Assembly: GCA_964512995.1 (NCBI GenBank)
Contig: CAZELM010000006.1
Coordinates: 62,001 to 126,000 of the forward strand
Reading direction: 5' to 3'
DNA length: 64,000 nt
From: CAZELM01 sp964512995
GTDB taxonomy: Bacteria; CSSED10-310
Both the position numbers and the translations under genes were made by a program. The notes beneath the pieces are model-generated. The model was not told the origin of the DNA, searched no databases, and saw nothing but the letters and a program-made list of their open reading frames with translations. Below are positions 34,608 through 45,600 of this stretch, one piece after another (position 1 is the first letter of the stretch; each line of letters begins with the position of its first letter).

Positions 34608-36359
34608 TCAATACGACCATTCGACCATATCGCACACAATCAGAGTGGCGGAGCCAGGATTCAGGATCGCGGCCCAGAACCGGTTTCCGACCGTATGGTC
34701 TGCGACATCCGGCCAGTCAAAATCAAAGATGATATCGTGGGAGTGGCGGGCTGGAATCGCCTTAGCAAACACCCCGTCGACCGACTGAGACCACGACGGC
34801 CAGAACCAGAACCAGGAATCGATCTGCAATACCAGATATTCATCGCAAAGAAACGTATCTTGGTAGTTTGAACGGCAGATCTCCAACTGAAATCGGTCAC
34901 CGGATTGCAGTTCGGTATCCGGCATGAGCAGCGTATATCGAATTCCACCTTGCGGGGTAGGTTCTGGAGTTGGTGTGGGAGTCGGCGGCGTGGTAAAAAC
35001 CGGTGTCGGGGAGGGTGTGGGTGTCAGTTGGGATTCGAGCGGGTAATGGAACCCGATATCGGGGGGAACGGTATCAGCGATTTCGTCGGTGCGGGTCGTG
35101 CCATTCGGCGGATTGGTCATGGGATCCCCTGCATCCACGCAAGGACTCGTGATATCCTGCCCGGCATCGATCTGACTCAGATAATAAGCTCCTATCGGTC
35201 CGGTCACAAAAAGCGGATCGGTATCGAACCGGTCATGTTCTCCGGGTTCCTCCCCGTAATAGTCAACGCCGTTGTTGTAAAATACATTATAATCACAAAT
35301 CGCATCGGTGTGGTCATACCCATCGATGATTGCCTGATCATTGTCGATGAAAATGCAGTGGTGGATGAACGCTCCCAAACCGCCGTGCAGGCCGATCGCG
35401 CCATTGGTTCCGCCAATAAAGGTGCAGAAGGAGACGGTTCCTGGATCGCCGTATATCGCGCCGGTACTCCATGAGAAGCCCTGATTCTCGATGAAGAGAT
35501 TGTTTGTGATGACCGTCGTCCAGTTTGCGATGATCGCAGCACCCATTCCATAGTTTCTGCTGAAAATATTGTCGCTGATCAGACAGTTACCTCCGGCATA
35601 GACCGCTCCCGAATCGTAATCACTCCCCTCCGCGATATTGTCTTCGATGATGTTTCCGATGATATCGACACCGCCGGTTGAATAGATTCCGGCTCCTTCG
35701 AAATACTCGTTGCAGTGATCACGGATGATGGAGCCCCGGATGGTTCCCGAGCAGTGATTCAGATACAATCCCAGACCATTATAGGTAAAATAAGATTCCA
35801 CACCGGTATTGTTGCGTTCGATGGTGGAACCGGAGATATCGATCAGGCAGGTGTCGAAGTACCCGCCGCCCCCTTCCGCCATCGAATGGTTATCCGAAAT
35901 CGTGGAATCTGCGATCTCGACACGGCTCACACTGAAGTAGACTCCGCCACCCTGATGGTCGGCTCCACAGGAAGAAATCTGGCAGTGTGTGATCTGTACA
36001 TGGGAGTTGATGATGCTGATCGCTCCGCCATTATAATAAGAACCGCTGTTCTGAAATATGAAATCAAGGATAACCAGTTCAGAGCCGATATCCTCCGGAG
36101 CATATGTCAGGTTTCGGGTGACCGGACGGTCCTGCGGGTTTTCTCCCTGAAGCGTCAAACACGGAATATTGGGCCAACGGATGTTTTCTTCGTATGTTCC
36201 GGCAGCGACCAGAACGGTATCGCCGGACGAAGCGGCATTCAATCCATCCTGGATGGTCGGCTGATCTGCCGGCACCCGGATGACAGTGGATTGACAGATT
36301 CCGCTCAACCAGAGAACAGCGATCAGTCCGAGGATCCCTGATGATGTACTTTTCTTCAT
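34608..36359 (-). CDS. Secreted right-handed beta-helix protein with Pro-Thr linker and shared C-terminal domain
   Basis: 583 residues from the ATG at 36359 (AGGAGG at spacing 5); the signal peptide runs to about CQS (residue 24). The start of the mature part (IRVPADQPTIQDGLNAASSGDTVLVAAGTY) is the classic entry to pectate-lyase-like/Chlam_PMP or NosD beta-helices. Many rungs of the form GGxYF...SxIxDN, GAGIYSTGGVDI and NxIxDN follow to about residue 400. A PTPTPSPTPVFTTPPTPTPT linker then leads to a 110-residue C-terminal domain shared with the thioredoxin-like secreted protein. Probably a surface or polysaccharide-associated protein. Catalytic residues are not identifiable by eye. Confidence 0.85.
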   Translation of the reverse strand: MKKSTSSGILGLIAVLWLSGICQSTVIRVPADQPTIQDGLNAASSGDTVLVAAGTYEENIRWPNIPCLTLQGENPQDRPVTRNLTYAPEDIGSELVILDFIFQNSGSYYNGGAISIINSHVQITHCQISSCGADHQGGGVYFSVSRVEIADSTISDNHSMAEGGGGYFDTCLIDISGSTIERNNTGVESYFTYNGLGLYLNHCSGTIRGSIIRDHCNEYFEGAGIYSTGGVDIIGNIIEDNIAEGSDYDSGAVYAGGNCLISDNIFSRNYGMGAAIIANWTTVITNNLFIENQGFSWSTGAIYGDPGTVSFCTFIGGTNGAIGLHGGLGAFIHHCIFIDNDQAIIDGYDHTDAICDYNVFYNNGVDYYGEEPGEHDRFDTDPLFVTGPIGAYYLSQIDAGQDITSPCVDAGDPMTNPPNGTTRTDEIADTVPPDIGFHYPLESQLTPTPSPTPVFTTPPTPTPTPEPTPQGGIRYTLLMPDTELQSGDRFQLEICRSNYQDTFLCDEYLVLQIDSWFWFWPSWSQSVDGVFAKAIPARHSHDIIFDFDWPDVADHTVGNRFWAAILNPGSATLIVCDMVEWSY

Positions 36360-36905
36360 AATAACCTCCTGTTCGTTTGACCTCGCCAATCCATTTCCGT
36401 GAAGGGCTGGTTTTTTTCATTCACTCATAAGGAGTCTGAAGCAGGACTGGTTTGTGCTATCATCTGCGACAGAAATTAATTTTTATCGTCTTCGTACGTT
36501 TGCATGAGTATTTTTGGGGGCTTCTCTTAAAAAATCGTCGAATGCGTTTCAAAATGATGAAAAATATAGTTACCAGCCGGCGAATGCCGTACAAGTGTCC
36601 GTTGAGTGCACTTCCCCGTGTGGAAATGGAGTGTAAGTGTCCTTAGATTGCATTCCCCCGTTTGGGAATGGAGTATAAGTGTCCGTCGAGTGCATTGCTC
36701 CGTGTTTTCTTGTATTGGGTACGCATTCTCCCGGTTTGCGGAGGGGGATCAAGAGATCATCATCGAACGGGCGATATTCAGTTCATGGAGTTGTTCGATG
36801 CTGAAATTACGTGGGTGTCATAAAAGGTCGTGACGGAGTTGTGCGGCAGGTTTTCATGATGCCGGCCGTGTGTGATAGGGTGATCGATCTGATTTCTGAG
36901 GGTAA
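36360..36905. other. Intergenic region with a 42-base tandem repeat
   Basis: No gene is credible between the beta-helix and fusion-protein genes. Apart from the tandem array, nothing structured is seen. Short frames on the minus strand over the array come from the repeat period being a multiple of three. Confidence 0.7.
36589..36714. repeat. Three tandem copies of a 42-base unit
   Basis: Copies start at 36589, 36631 and 36673 with GT(A/G)(C/T)AAGTGTCC and contain GAGTGCA...CCCCGT...GGAAATGGA. They are about 80-85% alike. On the minus strand the unit reads as 14 residues (HSTDTYTPFPNGG-like) in one open frame. There are no intervening spacers, so it is not a CRISPR. Confidence 0.85.
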
Positions 36906-39900
36906 TCATTTATCATTTGTAGTTCCATTGGTGTCTATGCTTAAAGAAGCCAGATAAAGTCCATTCTGATTCCAGCCGCAGTGGCTGATATATTCTGAAC
37001 CATCCCAGTCTGTGATGATTTCCGAAGCATGCGTTGGTATGGTGGCGATCCAGTCCGTTAAATGCCATTCAAACGGCGTATCGCTGCAAAAAACGTCTGA
37101 AGCAACGTAAGCTCCACGAACACTGATTATCAAAAAATATTTATTCGACCGCTTTATAACGAAAGGTGATTCTGTATCACTGGCGTAAGTGCCGCTCATC
37201 GGATCTTTGAATGCAATCCCACGGTGATTCCAGTGGATCAGATCATCGCTTGTCTGGTATGCCACTATGAAATTTCCTCCTCGAGGGTCACTGGTAGCAG
37301 TGTAATACATAATCCAGGCATCTCCGAATCTCATCACAAAGGGATCTCTTGCAAAGTAGCCATCAATAATGACCGGATTCCCCTCATGATACGTCCATTC
37401 CATTAAATCGCAGGATGTTCGTAGATGGATCTCGTATCGGGTGGCATCATGCCCTCCAGCAGAATAAAACATATAATACAGATTATCTTTTTCATTATAC
37501 ACGATGTGAGGAGCCCACAAAATGGTTTCTCTGCCTGTTTCTCTCTCGACTTTGAACGGTTGAGGTTCTTCCTTCCAGGGTCCTTTCACGAGATGAGGTG
37601 CTCTTGCATGAACGAAGGACGTCTCACTGAAAGAATCAGGGGGAACAGTCCCCGTAATGCCAAACATATGCCAGACACCTTGAGTGTCACGAATGAAACA
37701 GTGGTCATTGATATACTTTTGTCCCAGCTTTCCAGTTTTGGGTTGAAAAATCCGGGACATCTCACCTAACTGAATGGGTATGGCAAACGGGACTGACCCA
37801 CGAGCCACTCGGAAACCAACCGTATTATTTTTATAGCTGGGGTCTTGTCCGACCCTGCTGGCAGATTGGCATTCCCAATCCGATCCATACCAGTATCCGC
37901 CGCGAATCACTCTGTCTGTTCCGCCGGCAGGTCCAGCCGGATTGGTCTGGATTTTCACTGGATACTCCCCATACCAATCCCAGCACCATTCACTGACATT
38001 GCCATGAAAATCATAGCCGCCCCAACGATTTGATGGGAACGATTTAACTGGGAGCGTTCTGTTCCTGAATTCACATCCTGATTTAACGATGTGATCGGTT
38101 CGGCAGTTGAAGTTTGCCTGATCCGAATTGATGTTATCGCCAAAATGAAAGGTTCCGGTGGACCCTGCACGGCAACAATACTCCCACTCCGCTTCCGTCG
38201 GCAACCGGTATCCATCGGCCTGTCTATCCCAGAAAACGAAACCGGATTCAACGGGTGCTACACCATCGAACGGCTCCAAATATGATGCATCCTGGTAATA
38301 ACATGGTTTGAGTCCTTTTCTCTGAGATAAACGGTTGCAGAATACCACTGCATCATACCATGTAAGATATTCGACAGGGAGGTCGCTGCCCTGGAAGAAT
38401 GATGGGTTGACATGCATTACTGATTGAAATTGTGCTTGTGTGACCTCGCTTAAGCCCATTTCGAAATCATAGTTCAAAACAACCGAGTGCGGTGTGTTGA
38501 TTTCTTTTTGGTTGGCGGAGTTAACCGGACCCATAAGGAACTTGCCCGAAGTGGCATTGAATGTATCGATCTCTGGGGTATTGCTGAGCTTCATTTTGCA
38601 TCCATCGGGGAGATGATATGCGAGCAGGCTTTGTTGCAGTTTTTTGATGTCCCTGGGCTGGACAGCATAAAAAGAAATCACTTTTTCTCCGGATGTAATG
38701 GCTTCGTGTTCAAGTGACCATTCACCTATTTTAATCCACTCCCTGGGCAGATCGAACCAATTATCATAACAGATCGCAATCTGCGTTTGGTGTTTTTGTG
38801 CCAGTTCACGGATTACGTTTGATTTATTTCGTTTCCAGATTTTTAAATCATAATATTCCACATTACTCAATCCCAGCAAATCCAATAATCCAACGTCAGC
38901 GTAATAAGTGATGGTCCCAATATCATGCCCGGCAATATTACAACCGGAATAATATGTATTGAGAAAATGACCGACCTGATACGCTTGTTGATAAATGTTT
39001 TCTGCAGCAATGGGACCAACTTTGATAGCATCGAACGTTCTGTGGAACAGTGGAACGGTCGGAGATAACAGAATCGTTAATAACAGGATTCGGCGGCCCA
39101 GCGTACCCGTCACAAAAAAATCCCTCAATCCATATTGGAATGATAAGCTGCCTGCCAGGAAAAATAGCGCGATGAGGTAGGCTTCATACCGAACATACCA
39201 TCCGGTACGCGCAATCAGCAGATGAATCATGAATGTCAGAACTGCTATTATATTGGTGATCACAGCCAGATGTCTGGCATTTCCAGTATGCTGGTTACAT
39301 ATCAAAGTAAATAGTAATAACAAAATCATACAGATGGTGAGATGCGGGTTGTTGCGAAAAATGATAAAAGTTTCAATTAACCATAACTGAATCTCGCAAT
39401 AAGAAAAGCCAGGTAAATGACTTTTTATCAGGAGCGTGGTTGGGAGAAAATGGTGTCCCTTGGATAATGAGTAGATACCCATCAGAAAGATAGGTGACGT
39501 AGAGAAAAATAACAGCAAAAAAGCTTTTTCTAAATATTTCGTCAGGATCAGAAAAAGGCATATTATAACAACGACAAATAGACTTTCGAAACGAGTCATG
39601 ACCGCGGAAAAACCCAATGCATAGAGTAACCATGGGTTGGTAAATTCCAATGCTTTGGGTTCATTGGAGATGTATCTGGCACTGAAAAATAATAAACACA
39701 CAATGGCCAGAATTTGCAGAACATGCTCCATGCAGATATAGATCATGACCGGCAGAGGAATCATCATCGTTAATGCCGTCAGAACGATTGAAGCCATTGA
39801 CCAACTCAATCCGATCCGCCTGAAAATCAGCAGAAAAATAACGAGTGTGATCACGCCTGTTATCATATTCAATACCAGAGGAATCGTTTCGTGGATTCCA

Positions 39901-40184
39901 GCTATCTTCATTGCGAGAGATATCAGCAGTGGAAATGCGATGGAGGAAGAGCAGTATGAGAATACTCTATTTTCAAGTCCCCAACTGCCATCAAGAGCTA
40001 CGTTTTTTGCAACGGATAAATGAATGTAAGGATCATCCATAGGACAGATATACCGACCATCGGTACGTTTCAATGCCAAGTGTAATGTGATCGATAAAAC
40101 AAGAATTGTAAAGATCAGTGCCGGGAGCAGTGCCCATAAAAACGTTATAAAGTCACCTGATTTGATTTTATGTGTCTTTGACAT
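36906..40184 (-). CDS. Fusion of a GT-C-like membrane domain, a formylglycine-generating-enzyme-like domain and a GH43-like propeller
   Basis: 1092 residues in three parts. Residues 1-390 have about ten membrane spans with an early CPMDDPYIHL acidic pair (D50, D51), as in GT-C polyprenyl-linked sugar transferases; a soluble tail runs to about 510. Residues 540-797 are a SUMF1/FGE-sulfatase domain: GKFLMGP, EVTQAQF, PVEYLTWYDAVVFCNRLS, YRLPTEAEWEYCCRAG, GNVSEWCWDW and RGGYW. Residues 805-1085 resemble a five-bladed GH43/62-type propeller with repeating acidic turns (DHCFIRD, RDPFVMRFGDAW, DTESPFVIKR). The FGE and propeller parts probably face the periplasm. I know no protein with this order. 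The AT-rich upstream region likely holds its promoter. The activity of each part is unproven. Confidence 0.85.
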   Translation of the reverse strand: MSKTHKIKSGDFITFLWALLPALIFTILVLSITLHLALKRTDGRYICPMDDPYIHLSVAKNVALDGSWGLENRVFSYCSSSIAFPLLISLAMKIAGIHETIPLVLNMITGVITLVIFLLIFRRIGLSWSMASIVLTALTMMIPLPVMIYICMEHVLQILAIVCLLFFSARYISNEPKALEFTNPWLLYALGFSAVMTRFESLFVVVIICLFLILTKYLEKAFLLLFFSTSPIFLMGIYSLSKGHHFLPTTLLIKSHLPGFSYCEIQLWLIETFIIFRNNPHLTICMILLLLFTLICNQHTGNARHLAVITNIIAVLTFMIHLLIARTGWYVRYEAYLIALFFLAGSLSFQYGLRDFFVTGTLGRRILLLTILLSPTVPLFHRTFDAIKVGPIAAENIYQQAYQVGHFLNTYYSGCNIAGHDIGTITYYADVGLLDLLGLSNVEYYDLKIWKRNKSNVIRELAQKHQTQIAICYDNWFDLPREWIKIGEWSLEHEAITSGEKVISFYAVQPRDIKKLQQSLLAYHLPDGCKMKLSNTPEIDTFNATSGKFLMGPVNSANQKEINTPHSVVLNYDFEMGLSEVTQAQFQSVMHVNPSFFQGSDLPVEYLTWYDAVVFCNRLSQRKGLKPCYYQDASYLEPFDGVAPVESGFVFWDRQADGYRLPTEAEWEYCCRAGSTGTFHFGDNINSDQANFNCRTDHIVKSGCEFRNRTLPVKSFPSNRWGGYDFHGNVSEWCWDWYGEYPVKIQTNPAGPAGGTDRVIRGGYWYGSDWECQSASRVGQDPSYKNNTVGFRVARGSVPFAIPIQLGEMSRIFQPKTGKLGQKYINDHCFIRDTQGVWHMFGITGTVPPDSFSETSFVHARAPHLVKGPWKEEPQPFKVERETGRETILWAPHIVYNEKDNLYYMFYSAGGHDATRYEIHLRTSCDLMEWTYHEGNPVIIDGYFARDPFVMRFGDAWIMYYTATSDPRGGNFIVAYQTSDDLIHWNHRGIAFKDPMSGTYASDTESPFVIKRSNKYFLIISVRGAYVASDVFCSDTPFEWHLTDWIATIPTHASEIITDWDGSEYISHCGWNQNGLYLASLSIDTNGTTNDK

Positions 40185-40631
40185 AAATTACTCCTTTACA
40201 CTATAAAATATATCATCATAAATAAACTGAATTGTCTTTATTGGGTGATCGTTTTTTCTAAAAATCTAATAAATATAAGTAATTATGTTTTTAATCGTGA
40301 TAAAATAAAAAAAATAAGATATTAACTCAAAAATAATTAATCTGATAAGTTAAATCGATAGTTCCTCGTTACCAATCGGGAATCTAGACCAAATCGTAAT
40401 GGGTGCTTTTCTGGTGATTCGCATCGTTAGAATGGTACCCAATCAGCGACAGATGATGACGATGCCTGTCTCCGCTGGTTGCAGCGCGATGGCATCAGGT
40501 CAACGGATTCTTTTTCGATGAAATAGTCAGCTGACTCCGAAACAGATTACGGAAGGGTTCGGAGTAGAAATGAATACGGCGAAGTCATTTTTTTAGTTTC
40601 TTTTTTTCCGCAATCGGTATATGATGCCGCT
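40185..40631. other. AT-rich divergent intergenic region
   Basis: A gene-free spacer between the divergent fusion-protein and DUF2079 genes. About 40,195-40,360 is strongly AT-rich (runs such as TAAAATAAAAAAAATAAGAT), as expected for divergent promoters or an H-NS-like silencing site. I see no clear repeat, tRNA or operator palindrome in it. Confidence 0.55.
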
Positions 40632-42569
40632 ATGGAATTAGAGAGATATTTTTGCTCCCCAAATGATAAACCTGTTGAGTCAAAACACCTCATTGTACTC
40701 GTTTTTATTCTGATCGTGTTCATCGCTCATGTCCTGATCTCCCTGAACCATTCGCATCTCAGCCGCATGCAGTATCATGATCAGATGATCTTCGAGCAGG
40801 CGATGGCGTCTCTGATGCGGGGCGATGCCCTGGCTGCGCCATACGAATGCAAATCATTTCCCATGGCCGCTCAAAGCCATTGTGCGGTTCACTTTCAGCC
40901 GGTGTTGTATCTGCTGGCTCCAATATATTCGTTGTATCCACACACGATGCTCCTCAAAACGATCGAGATTATATGGATGCTGAGCAGTGCCGTCCCCTTG
41001 TTTCTGATCTGCCGGAAACGATGCCTGGCTGCATGGGAGTCCTGGATGATCTGTCTGATCTTTCTGTTCGACTGGTCGATTTGCAGCCGGATGTTCAATG
41101 ATTTTCAGCCGGATAACCTGTCGATACCCCTCTACTTCTGGATCTGTTATTTCATTTTGACTCAGTCCTGGCACCGCTATTTCGTAATGCTCGGTCTGGT
41201 GTTGCTGGTGAAGGAAACCGAGGCATTCACCATTCTGCTCCTGGGATTGTTTGTCTTTCTGACATCCCGGAATGTCAAAGTGGGGAGTATGACGATATTG
41301 CTCTCGGCCGGATGGCTGTTTCTCTCTTTTTTCATCATTATTCCGTATTACACAAACGGGGAAGGATATCCCTTTTTGGGGTTGGTCTATTCGCATCTGG
41401 GACATACAACCGGGGAAATCCTGAAAAGCATCTTTCTGAATCCGATGACGGTCTTGTCTGCATTGACAGAAGGATGGAACATCCGATTGATCAACAATAC
41501 GTTCAGTCGATTTTTTTATATCCCGTTTCTGAGCCCGGTGTTTCTGATCCCACAGGTATTCAGTTTCCTCTCCATGATTCTGTCTCATTTCGATTTTCAC
41601 AAGGCGGTCGATATCCGGTATCTGAGTGCAACGATTCCATTCATATACACCGGACTGGTCCATGGCTATCAGAAAATCGTCTGCCTGCTGCATCGGGACA
41701 CCCAGCTCCATGGGAATGGATTTTTAAAATGTCTGCTGGGAGCGATACTTGTTCATAACCTTATCCTGTTCGCTGTGTACGGATTTTTTGATGATGTATT
41801 CTTCTACCTGGGCAACCGGTATGATGCCATACGATCGATCGATCCGGACCGTCTGGAGAAATTGACATCAATGATCCCCATTGATGCCGGATTGTCCGCT
41901 GATTATCATCTGGCGCCGTATTTTCTGCATTCCCATCCCCGGATATTCTGCTTCCCGTATCAGGATGACCACACCGAATGGATGCTGTTTTATCAGAAAC
42001 CGGAGGAGATGGGTGGTACGGATAAAATGGTGCTGATGACCCTGATGAGAAGCGGATTCCTGCCCGCCGCCGATGACTGGCGTGACGGGTATTTCGTCCT
42101 GAATCAGGCAGACAGCTCGGCTTCGAATGCGTTCCTCCGGTGTCTCCAGGAAGATACACGATCCGGATTTGATTTCACGGAAGGACGGTTACCGCTCAAG
42201 GAACTGTTTTATGGATTCTCCATCGATGAACCGGATGGTATCTGGTCGGAAGGCATGGCGTCTGGATTGTTTTTCAGTGCCGGAGCGGTCAGTGATTCCG
42301 GATTGACCATCACAATCACCGGTCATCATCCGGTTTCATACCTGCCAGAGCAACAGATCATTATATCCGTCAACGCCATCCCGGTCGCTGTTTTTGATTT
42401 ACAGGATCCCTATCCGGTAATGGAAGTGGATGTTCCGGCTGACCTGATCGATCCCGGTGTCAATACACTGGAGATGGTCTACTCGCAGATGTTCGTGCCG
42501 TGTCTCATCAGTGACAGCCCGGACTGCCGGCAGTTGGCATTCAAGTTTTTCCACATTGATTTTGAATAA
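40632..42569 (+). CDS. DUF2079 polytopic membrane protein
   Basis: 645 residues with about 10 membrane spans in the first 400 and a soluble C-terminal part from about 415. DUF2079 signatures are present: HFQPVLYLLAPIYSLYP after the first external loop, and MFNDFQPDNLSIPLYFW, where the acidic FxDFxPD motif is conserved in the family. DUF2079 proteins are thought to belong to the GT-C glycosyltransferase superfamily; activity is not established here. No clear Shine-Dalgarno sequence is visible. It lies head to head with the fusion protein, which also has a GT-C-like domain, suggesting a joint role in surface glycan modification. Confidence 0.83.
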   Translation: MELERYFCSPNDKPVESKHLIVLVFILIVFIAHVLISLNHSHLSRMQYHDQMIFEQAMASLMRGDALAAPYECKSFPMAAQSHCAVHFQPVLYLLAPIYSLYPHTMLLKTIEIIWMLSSAVPLFLICRKRCLAAWESWMICLIFLFDWSICSRMFNDFQPDNLSIPLYFWICYFILTQSWHRYFVMLGLVLLVKETEAFTILLLGLFVFLTSRNVKVGSMTILLSAGWLFLSFFIIIPYYTNGEGYPFLGLVYSHLGHTTGEILKSIFLNPMTVLSALTEGWNIRLINNTFSRFFYIPFLSPVFLIPQVFSFLSMILSHFDFHKAVDIRYLSATIPFIYTGLVHGYQKIVCLLHRDTQLHGNGFLKCLLGAILVHNLILFAVYGFFDDVFFYLGNRYDAIRSIDPDRLEKLTSMIPIDAGLSADYHLAPYFLHSHPRIFCFPYQDDHTEWMLFYQKPEEMGGTDKMVLMTLMRSGFLPAADDWRDGYFVLNQADSSASNAFLRCLQEDTRSGFDFTEGRLPLKELFYGFSIDEPDGIWSEGMASGLFFSAGAVSDSGLTITITGHHPVSYLPEQQIIISVNAIPVAVFDLQDPYPVMEVDVPADLIDPGVNTLEMVYSQMFVPCLISDSPDCRQLAFKFFHIDFE

Positions 42570-42624
42570 CCGGAACTGAACGATTCTCTTCGCAACGCCC
42601 TTCACCATGAGGATGAGGAACCGC

Positions 42625-45600
42625 TCACATCGCTGAAATGCGGTTGATCTTCTCGATGTCGCCGGCGATTCGTGCGTCCACGTTCTGCAACGCCTCTGCA
42701 TCGAACGTGAGAAGCACCTCCCGGCCGATCGATGCAAAATACAGGATCACCGGAATGACCGGCTGGTGCGGAGCGAGATATTTTTTCAGTGCCAGTGCGT
42801 ACACTTCCATCTGAAACCGGTGAATATCCGTATGCTCCGAAATCCACTCATCGATGTTCCGGCCCGGTTCACATAGATCGGTCTTGAAATCGACGATATG
42901 CCATACGCCGGATTCCAGCCAGATCCGGTCGAATACCCCCTCCACACTCCCACCGGGAAACGGCAATGTAAATGGCAGTTCCGCATGCCCCGGACAGGTT
43001 TGGATCGGGTGGAGCCGCGGCCACGCTCTGATTTTTTCGACCATGCGTTCCAGCCGCTCGACAAACGCATCCGCATCACCGGCCTCGAACCCATAGAACC
43101 CGGCACTGCTCCGGATGTACGCCGAAGCGTCTTCGCCGGAGACCATCTCCGGAGTCTCCAGGAGTTCATGGAACGTCGTGCCGATCGCCCGGGCCGTGTC
43201 CACGGCTGATTTCCCCTGGATCGACCGGAAATGCTCGGGGAGATACAGCACCAGCTCCCGATAATACCGCTCCGGATCCCGATGGAACAGCTCCAGTTCC
43301 GTCACCGCAAAGGTCGTCTGCGTTGCCGGCGGACCCGGAGCCGGACCGACCGCCGGCGGCAGAACCGCCTCCGGGAGATGCAACACGCTCCGGTAAACAT
43401 CTCCCCCCACATCCGGACCCGGAACCGGAGCCGACTCCGGCACGCTCGTGACGATCTCCACCCGCAGCGGTTTTCCGGCCGGTGTCTGGCATGTCTTGCT
43501 TCCGGCCTGGATATCGTCCGGGGTCAGCCGGAGCATACCACCGAGCCAGTCCAGCCACGACCGGGGCGGCTCCCGGGGGGTTGCCAACGAGCCGTCTTTT
43601 CCGGGTCTGTGCACAAAATACAACCGGTCCATGGCGCGGGTGGCGGCAACATAGAACAACCGTTTTTTCTCCGCCCATTCCTTTTCATCCCATTTTTTGC
43701 CGATCAGGGCATAGGCGACGGTTTCCGTCTTGGTATCTCCCGGAAATCGTTCCGGCAGCCGGATACCGACTCCCAGATCATCGTCAAACAACAGGCATCC
43801 TCTGGCCGGTTTGCGATACGATTCCAGTTCCGTCAGGTAAACGACCGGAAATTCCAGTCCCTTGGCAGCATGAACGGTCATGAGCCGGACCATGTCATCT
43901 TCGGCGTTCTCCGGGATTTCCTCGCCTTCCCGCAACGCGTCCGATCCCTTTCTGATCAGTTGCTGCGCGGTTTCCCGGAGCGGGGCGATGCCTTCCCCAT
44001 CCCGGGCTGTCAGGATATCCAGAAACTTTTCGATATTGGCGATGATCCGCGGACCGTTTCCCGACGCGTCATAACTTCCCCACGCACCCGTAATATCGAC
44101 AATATGCTCCATCAATACAGATATCGGTATCTTTCCGGCCAGTGCGTTCGCTTCCCGGAGCCACTGCCGGGCACGATCGATCGCTTCCTGATCCCACTCG
44201 GAGAGGTTGCACTCCGGCCATTCCCCGGATTCCGCCATCACCCAGGGAAACCCCGGCTGAAACTGATGCAGATAGAGCAGTGCCACATCGCTCAACCCGC
44301 ACAGCGGTGACCGCAGACACGACATCAATGCCGCCCGATCCCCTGAATCCGCCAGCCAGCGGATCACGGCGATCATATCCTGGATCTCCAGTTGCTGCCA
44401 GAACCCGATTCCTTTGTAAATGACAAACGGCACACCGGTTTCCTGAAGTCCGGCCTTGAGCGTATCCAGTCGGGTGCGGCGCGGAAACATCACCGCAATA
44501 TCCCGGTACCGGACCGATGTCGTGGCGACCAGTCGCTGGATATGCCGGCCCAGCAACCGCGCCCACCGGCCGGTCGTGTCCGGTTCCTCCAGGCATTCCT
44601 CCGGCATCAGAACACCGACGGTTCCCGGCGGGTTCTGCGGACCGGGCCGGGCCGCATGGAGCGGTTCGTATGCGATATCGTATTCCGGACCGCCGGTCAT
44701 GAATGTCTCGCACAAGGCATCGATACTATCGAGAATCTCCGGAAGCGAGCGGAAATTGTCTGCCAGTCGCACATCTCCTGCGGCATTTCCGGCCGCTTCC
44801 GGGGTCGCTCCATGCATCTTCCCGCCGGAAGGCGTCTGTTGTGCGAGTATTTCCTGGCGCACCCGGTTGAATACCGTGACATCCGCTCCCCGGAATCCAT
44901 AAATCGACTGCTTGGGATCACCAACGATAAACAGGCGGTCCGGGAGCAGATTTCCGTCATCATCCGATACCAGCGGCCGGATGATCTGCCATTGGACGAT
45001 ATTGGTGTCCTGAAACTCATCGATCATGAAATACCGGAACCGGTCCTGAAGCCGGTGACGGATGTAATCGCGGTCCGGCGACACGGTCAGAAGCGACACG
45101 GTGAACCGTTCCAGATCGTTGAAACTCAGCGTGGCCGTATCCCGTCGCAGCCGGCAGAGATGTTCCGCGGTTCGTTTGACCAATGGGAGCAGATCCGCGA
45201 TGGCGATTCGGGCCCGTTCCTCGATCTCCGGATGATACAGCCCCCGGAGATGGATGAGCGGCTGAAAAAACCGCTGAAGCTCCTGGCCGATTTCCTGCAT
45301 CTCGTTCCACCGGGTGGTTTTCCGGGGTTTGCTGCTTTGGTCGAACAGAGCCTCGAATATAAGCTCCAGACCATTGAACCGGCATAAATAGTCGGGATCC
45401 GTGAGCGACTGGAATCCGTTCAGCAAGTTCGTCCGATGCGCTTCCACGGTGTTGTTCAGCCGTTTCAACTGGCCGAGCCGCGACAGATAGTGGGGAATAT
45501 CCAGCCGGCCGGTCAGTTCGCGTTCGACCGCTTTCCAGTTCTTTTCCGCGGATGACGGGCACTCGATCATCGATTCGGTCTTCTGAATCCGTTCCGGTTC

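Noticed and set aside
36589..36714. CRISPR array
   Set aside because: Copies abut one another and differ from each other; there are no unique spacers and no cas gene.
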